Below are positions 3,297-5,846 of a stretch of 5,846 nucleotides of DNA, one piece after another. The notes under the pieces are model-generated. The model did not search any database and was not told the DNA's origin. It saw only the letters and a list, made by a program, of their open reading frames with translations. The DNA comes from URHD0088 sp041488295 (GTDB lineage: Bacteria; Pseudomonadota; Alphaproteobacteria; ATCC43930; CGMCC-115725): assembly GCA_041488295.1 (NCBI GenBank), contig JBGPOZ010000256.1, forward strand, positions 1 through 5,846, in the 5' to 3' direction. Every line of letters begins with the position of its first letter. Within the stretch, counting starts at the first letter, position 1. Both the position numbers and the translations under genes were made by a program.

Positions 3297-5846
3297 ATGC
3301 GTTGCGCGAGTTGCGGATCGGACATCGCGGCGGGGTCCACGACATGCGGAACATGTGGAGTCTCGCCCAGCGCGTGTCCGAACTGCGGCACGGCCAATCC
3401 CGAGACGTCCTTCTTCTGCGGTCATTGCGGCGGGCAATTGCGCCGGCGCACGGCGGACCCGGCGAAACATCGTCGCGACGACCGCGCGGAGATCCTCGGC
3501 AGCCAGGCCGAGCGCCGACAGGTCTCCGTGATGTTCTGCGATCTCGTCGGTTCGACGGCGTTGTCGGAAACGCTCGATCCCGAGGATCTTTCCGATGTGA
3601 TCATCGCCTATCGCGGGGCCGTGCGCGATCTCGTCGAGGGGCTCGGCGGCTACATCGCCCGGTATATCGGCGATGGGCTTCTCATCTTCTTCGGCTATCC
3701 CTACGCCCACGACAACGATGCGGTGCGTGCCGTCCGGGCAGGGTTGCGCATCATCGAGGAGATTGGGGCGCTGGCCTTGCGTCCCGAATTGCCGATCGCG
3801 ACGCCGCTCAGCACGCGCATCGGGATCCACACCGGCGTCGCGGTCATCGGCGATCTCGGCCGCGGAAGCACGCGCGAACGCGACGGCGTCATCGGTGAAA
3901 CCCCCAACATCGCCGCGCGAATCCAGAGCCTCGCCTCGCCCGATACGCTGCTGATCAGCGGTACGACGCTCGAGCTGGTCGAAGCGTTCTTCGACTGCGC
4001 CAGCCTCGGGACGCCGACGCTCAAGGGCGTCTCGAAGAATGTTTCGGTCTATCGGGTCGTCGCCGAGCGGGACCGGCGGCCCGGCTTTTCTGGATCGACG
4101 ATCTCGGACCGACTGCCGCTCATCGACCGCAAGGTGGAATGGCCGATCCTGGCCCAGCATTGGCAGCGTGCGCTCGACGGGCGCGGCTGCGCCGCCGCAC
4201 TCTCCGGCGAACCCGGCGTCGGCAAGAGCCGGCTCGCCCGTGCCTTCGCTCGCTGGGTCGGTGAGCATCGGCACGGAATTCTCGCCTGCATGTGCTCCAG
4301 CGAAAATTCCGGAAGCGCTTTCTTTCCCGTCTCCGAGTTGCTGCGGCGCGAGATGGGATTGAGCCGAGTGGCGGACGAAGATGATTTTCGCAAGCTCGCC
4401 GCTGCGGTGACCGCCGCGAATCTGCCGGGCGAGGCAATCGGTATTCTTGCCGCCTTTCTCTCGCTCAAGATCCCCGACGGACATCGCCTTCCGCGGCTCT
4501 CGCCGGAAGGGCTGCGTCAACGCACGATGGAGTGCCTGCTCGCTTGGCTGAAGGCACACGCCGAGTTCGGCGCCCTGTTGCTGGTCGTTGAAGACGTTCA
4601 CTGGGCCGATGCCTCGACGCGCGAATGGCTCGGCTATGTGATGAAGCACATCGCGGCATCGCGGATCATGGTTCTTCTCACTGTCCGTTCGGAATTCGGT
4701 CAGCTTTTCGCCGGAAAGCGGTCGGTGACGGACATTCCTCTTGGACGTTTCGTCACGGAGGATCTTGTCGAGATGCTGCGGGAATTGACGAGGGACAGCG
4801 GCTTTCCGCCGGCGCTTCGGCGGCCCGTCATCGAGCGGAGCGACGGCAATCCGCTCTTTCTCGAGGAGCTGGTGAAAACCGTTTGCGAAGTGCACTCATC
4901 GCACGTCGAGGAGGCGCCTCAGACACTCGAGATGCCGACCTCCCTTCGCGGAATGCTCGAGGCGCGGCTCGATCGCCTCCCCGCGGGCAAGATGATCGCG
5001 CAGATCGCTTCCGTGATCGGCCGCGAGTTTCCGTCGCTCCTGTTGCGCCGGATCAGCCCTTACGACGATGCGTTGACCGCGCAGGGCGTTCGCGAGCTGG
5101 TCGATGCCGAGATCCTCTTCACGAATTTCGCGGCGCCGTCGCGAACCTACCATTTCAAGCATTCGCTGCTGCACGAGGCGGCGTACCAATCGTTGCTGCG
5201 CTCGACGCGCAGGCAATACCACGAGACGATCGCACGCACTTACGTCGCGGATTTTCCCGAATTGATGGCGGCGCAACCGGAATTGGCGGCACATCAATTC
5301 GAGATGGCGGGACTCGTGGGCGAAAGCGCGAATTTCTGGTTTCTCGCCGGAACGAGGGCCCGCAAGCAGTCAGCATATCACGAAGCGGCGGCGCATTTTC
5401 GCAGTGCGTTGCATCAAATCGAGAGACTTCCGCCGTCACCCGAACGATTGCACGATGAAATCAAGAACACGGTTGCGTTGGGATCGGCACTCATTCCGAC
5501 GCGCGGTTTCGCTGCTCCGGAAGTGCGGTCGACATATTCTCGTGCGAGCGAATTATGTGAGCGTGCCGGGAATCCGCACGAGCTCTTATCGGCTCTCGGC
5601 GGGCTCCTGACGTATTATCAAGTTCGCGGGCCGCTTTCGGATGCGCTCGCCCTTGCCGAGCGTATTTTCAGCCTTGTGACGGCGACTGGCGACTCGGCGT
5701 TGCTTATCGCAGCCAACCGGCGACTTGGATGGTGCCGTTTCTCCCTTGGCGACATACAGATCGCGCGAGAGCACCTTCTGAGGGCTGTGAGATTATATCA
5801 GCCGAGTGAAGCGAGGCCGCAAATAGTGCTCGACAACGCGGATCCG
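3297..5846 (+). CDS. Zinc-ribbon / class III adenylate-guanylate cyclase / AAA ATPase / TPR-like protein (3' end outside window)
   Basis: A multidomain signalling protein; the cyclase domain would make a cyclic nucleotide from NTP. The frame is open for 850 codons to the window end, and related proteins often exceed 1,000 residues. Residues 1-45 hold four CxxC pairs (C3/C6, C17/C20, C27/C30, C41/C44), a double zinc ribbon. The cyclase domain spans about 75-240: metal-binding D82 (MFCDLVGST) and D126 (IGDG), and transition-state N204/R208 (NIAAR). The position usually holding the purine-selecting lysine has R122, and its Asp/Thr partner appears to be G197, so ATP versus GTP use cannot be predicted. 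The ATPase has Walker A GEPGVGKS (304-311), Walker B LLLVVEDVHWAD (D433) and DGNPLFLEEL (516-525). From about 610 the chain is helical and TPR-like (AYHEAAAHFRSAL). No signal peptide or membrane segment is seen. Family members are presumed signal-responsive, but the ligand is unknown. The gene is divergent from the radical SAM operon. Confidence 0.95.
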   Translation, partial: MRCASCGSDIAAGSTTCGTCGVSPSACPNCGTANPETSFFCGHCGGQLRRRTADPAKHRRDDRAEILGSQAERRQVSVMFCDLVGSTALSETLDPEDLSDVIIAYRGAVRDLVEGLGGYIARYIGDGLLIFFGYPYAHDNDAVRAVRAGLRIIEEIGALALRPELPIATPLSTRIGIHTGVAVIGDLGRGSTRERDGVIGETPNIAARIQSLASPDTLLISGTTLELVEAFFDCASLGTPTLKGVSKNVSVYRVVAERDRRPGFSGSTISDRLPLIDRKVEWPILAQHWQRALDGRGCAAALSGEPGVGKSRLARAFARWVGEHRHGILACMCSSENSGSAFFPVSELLRREMGLSRVADEDDFRKLAAAVTAANLPGEAIGILAAFLSLKIPDGHRLPRLSPEGLRQRTMECLLAWLKAHAEFGALLLVVEDVHWADASTREWLGYVMKHIAASRIMVLLTVRSEFGQLFAGKRSVTDIPLGRFVTEDLVEMLRELTRDSGFPPALRRPVIERSDGNPLFLEELVKTVCEVHSSHVEEAPQTLEMPTSLRGMLEARLDRLPAGKMIAQIASVIGREFPSLLLRRISPYDDALTAQGVRELVDAEILFTNFAAPSRTYHFKHSLLHEAAYQSLLRSTRRQYHETIARTYVADFPELMAAQPELAAHQFEMAGLVGESANFWFLAGTRARKQSAYHEAAAHFRSALHQIERLPPSPERLHDEIKNTVALGSALIPTRGFAAPEVRSTYSRASELCERAGNPHELLSALGGLLTYYQVRGPLSDALALAERIFSLVTATGDSALLIAANRRLGWCRFSLGDIQIAREHLLRAVRLYQPSEARPQIVLDNADP

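Noticed and set aside
3135..4895. A 586-codon minus-strand open frame opposite the cyclase gene
   Set aside because: The opposite strand encodes a continuous protein with intact cyclase, Walker and zinc-ribbon motifs. The minus product has no recognisable motif and ends inside an intergenic repeat; long antisense frames are expected in GC-rich genes.
1..5846. SacI-type (GAGCTC, 2-7) and BamHI-type (GGATCC, 5840-5845) sites near the two ends
   Set aside because: Both are in frame within genuine coding sequence that continues past the window; no vector-like sequence is present, so probably coincidence.

Overview
The window looks like a GC-rich chromosomal stretch from an alphaproteobacterium, most likely of the order Hyphomicrobiales (Rhizobiales). 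This rests on strong G/C preference at third codon positions, a short palindromic intergenic repeat of the type common in Bradyrhizobium/Methylocystis-like genomes, and a large cyclase-ATPase of a kind typical of that group. The genus cannot be fixed from the sequence alone.

Layout: (1) 2-955, plus strand: the C-terminal 317 residues of an acyl-CoA synthetase (class I adenylate-forming enzyme), cut by the window start. (2) 984-2939, minus strand: a compact three-gene operon, convergent with the ligase. In transcription order it encodes a radical SAM/SPASM-type enzyme (1905-2939), a PqqD-like RRE-domain protein (1628-1921) and a 215-residue protein of unknown family (984-1631). The genes overlap at both junctions (17 nt or almost adjacent, depending on the start chosen; then ATGA). 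(3) 2940-3296: a 357-bp divergent intergenic region holding an inverted pair of palindromic repeats (REPIN-like). (4) 3297 to the window end, plus strand: the first 850 residues of a multidomain signalling protein, with a double zinc ribbon, a class III nucleotide cyclase domain, an AAA-type ATPase and helical TPR-like repeats, cut by the window end.

How the genes may work together: a radical SAM enzyme with a C-terminal cysteine-rich domain plus a discrete PqqD-like protein is the hallmark of peptide or protein modification (RiPP-type or peptide-derived cofactor systems). The RRE protein binds the substrate leader and presents it to the radical enzyme. No short precursor peptide is evident in the window, and the tightly coupled third gene encodes an unrecognised protein with a predicted dimeric alpha/beta-barrel-like core and a very basic tail. 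That makes the trio the best candidate here for an undescribed system. The third protein may be the substrate, a partner enzyme or a product-binding protein. The cyclase-ATPase and the acyl-CoA ligase are separate transcription units with no demonstrated link to the trio.
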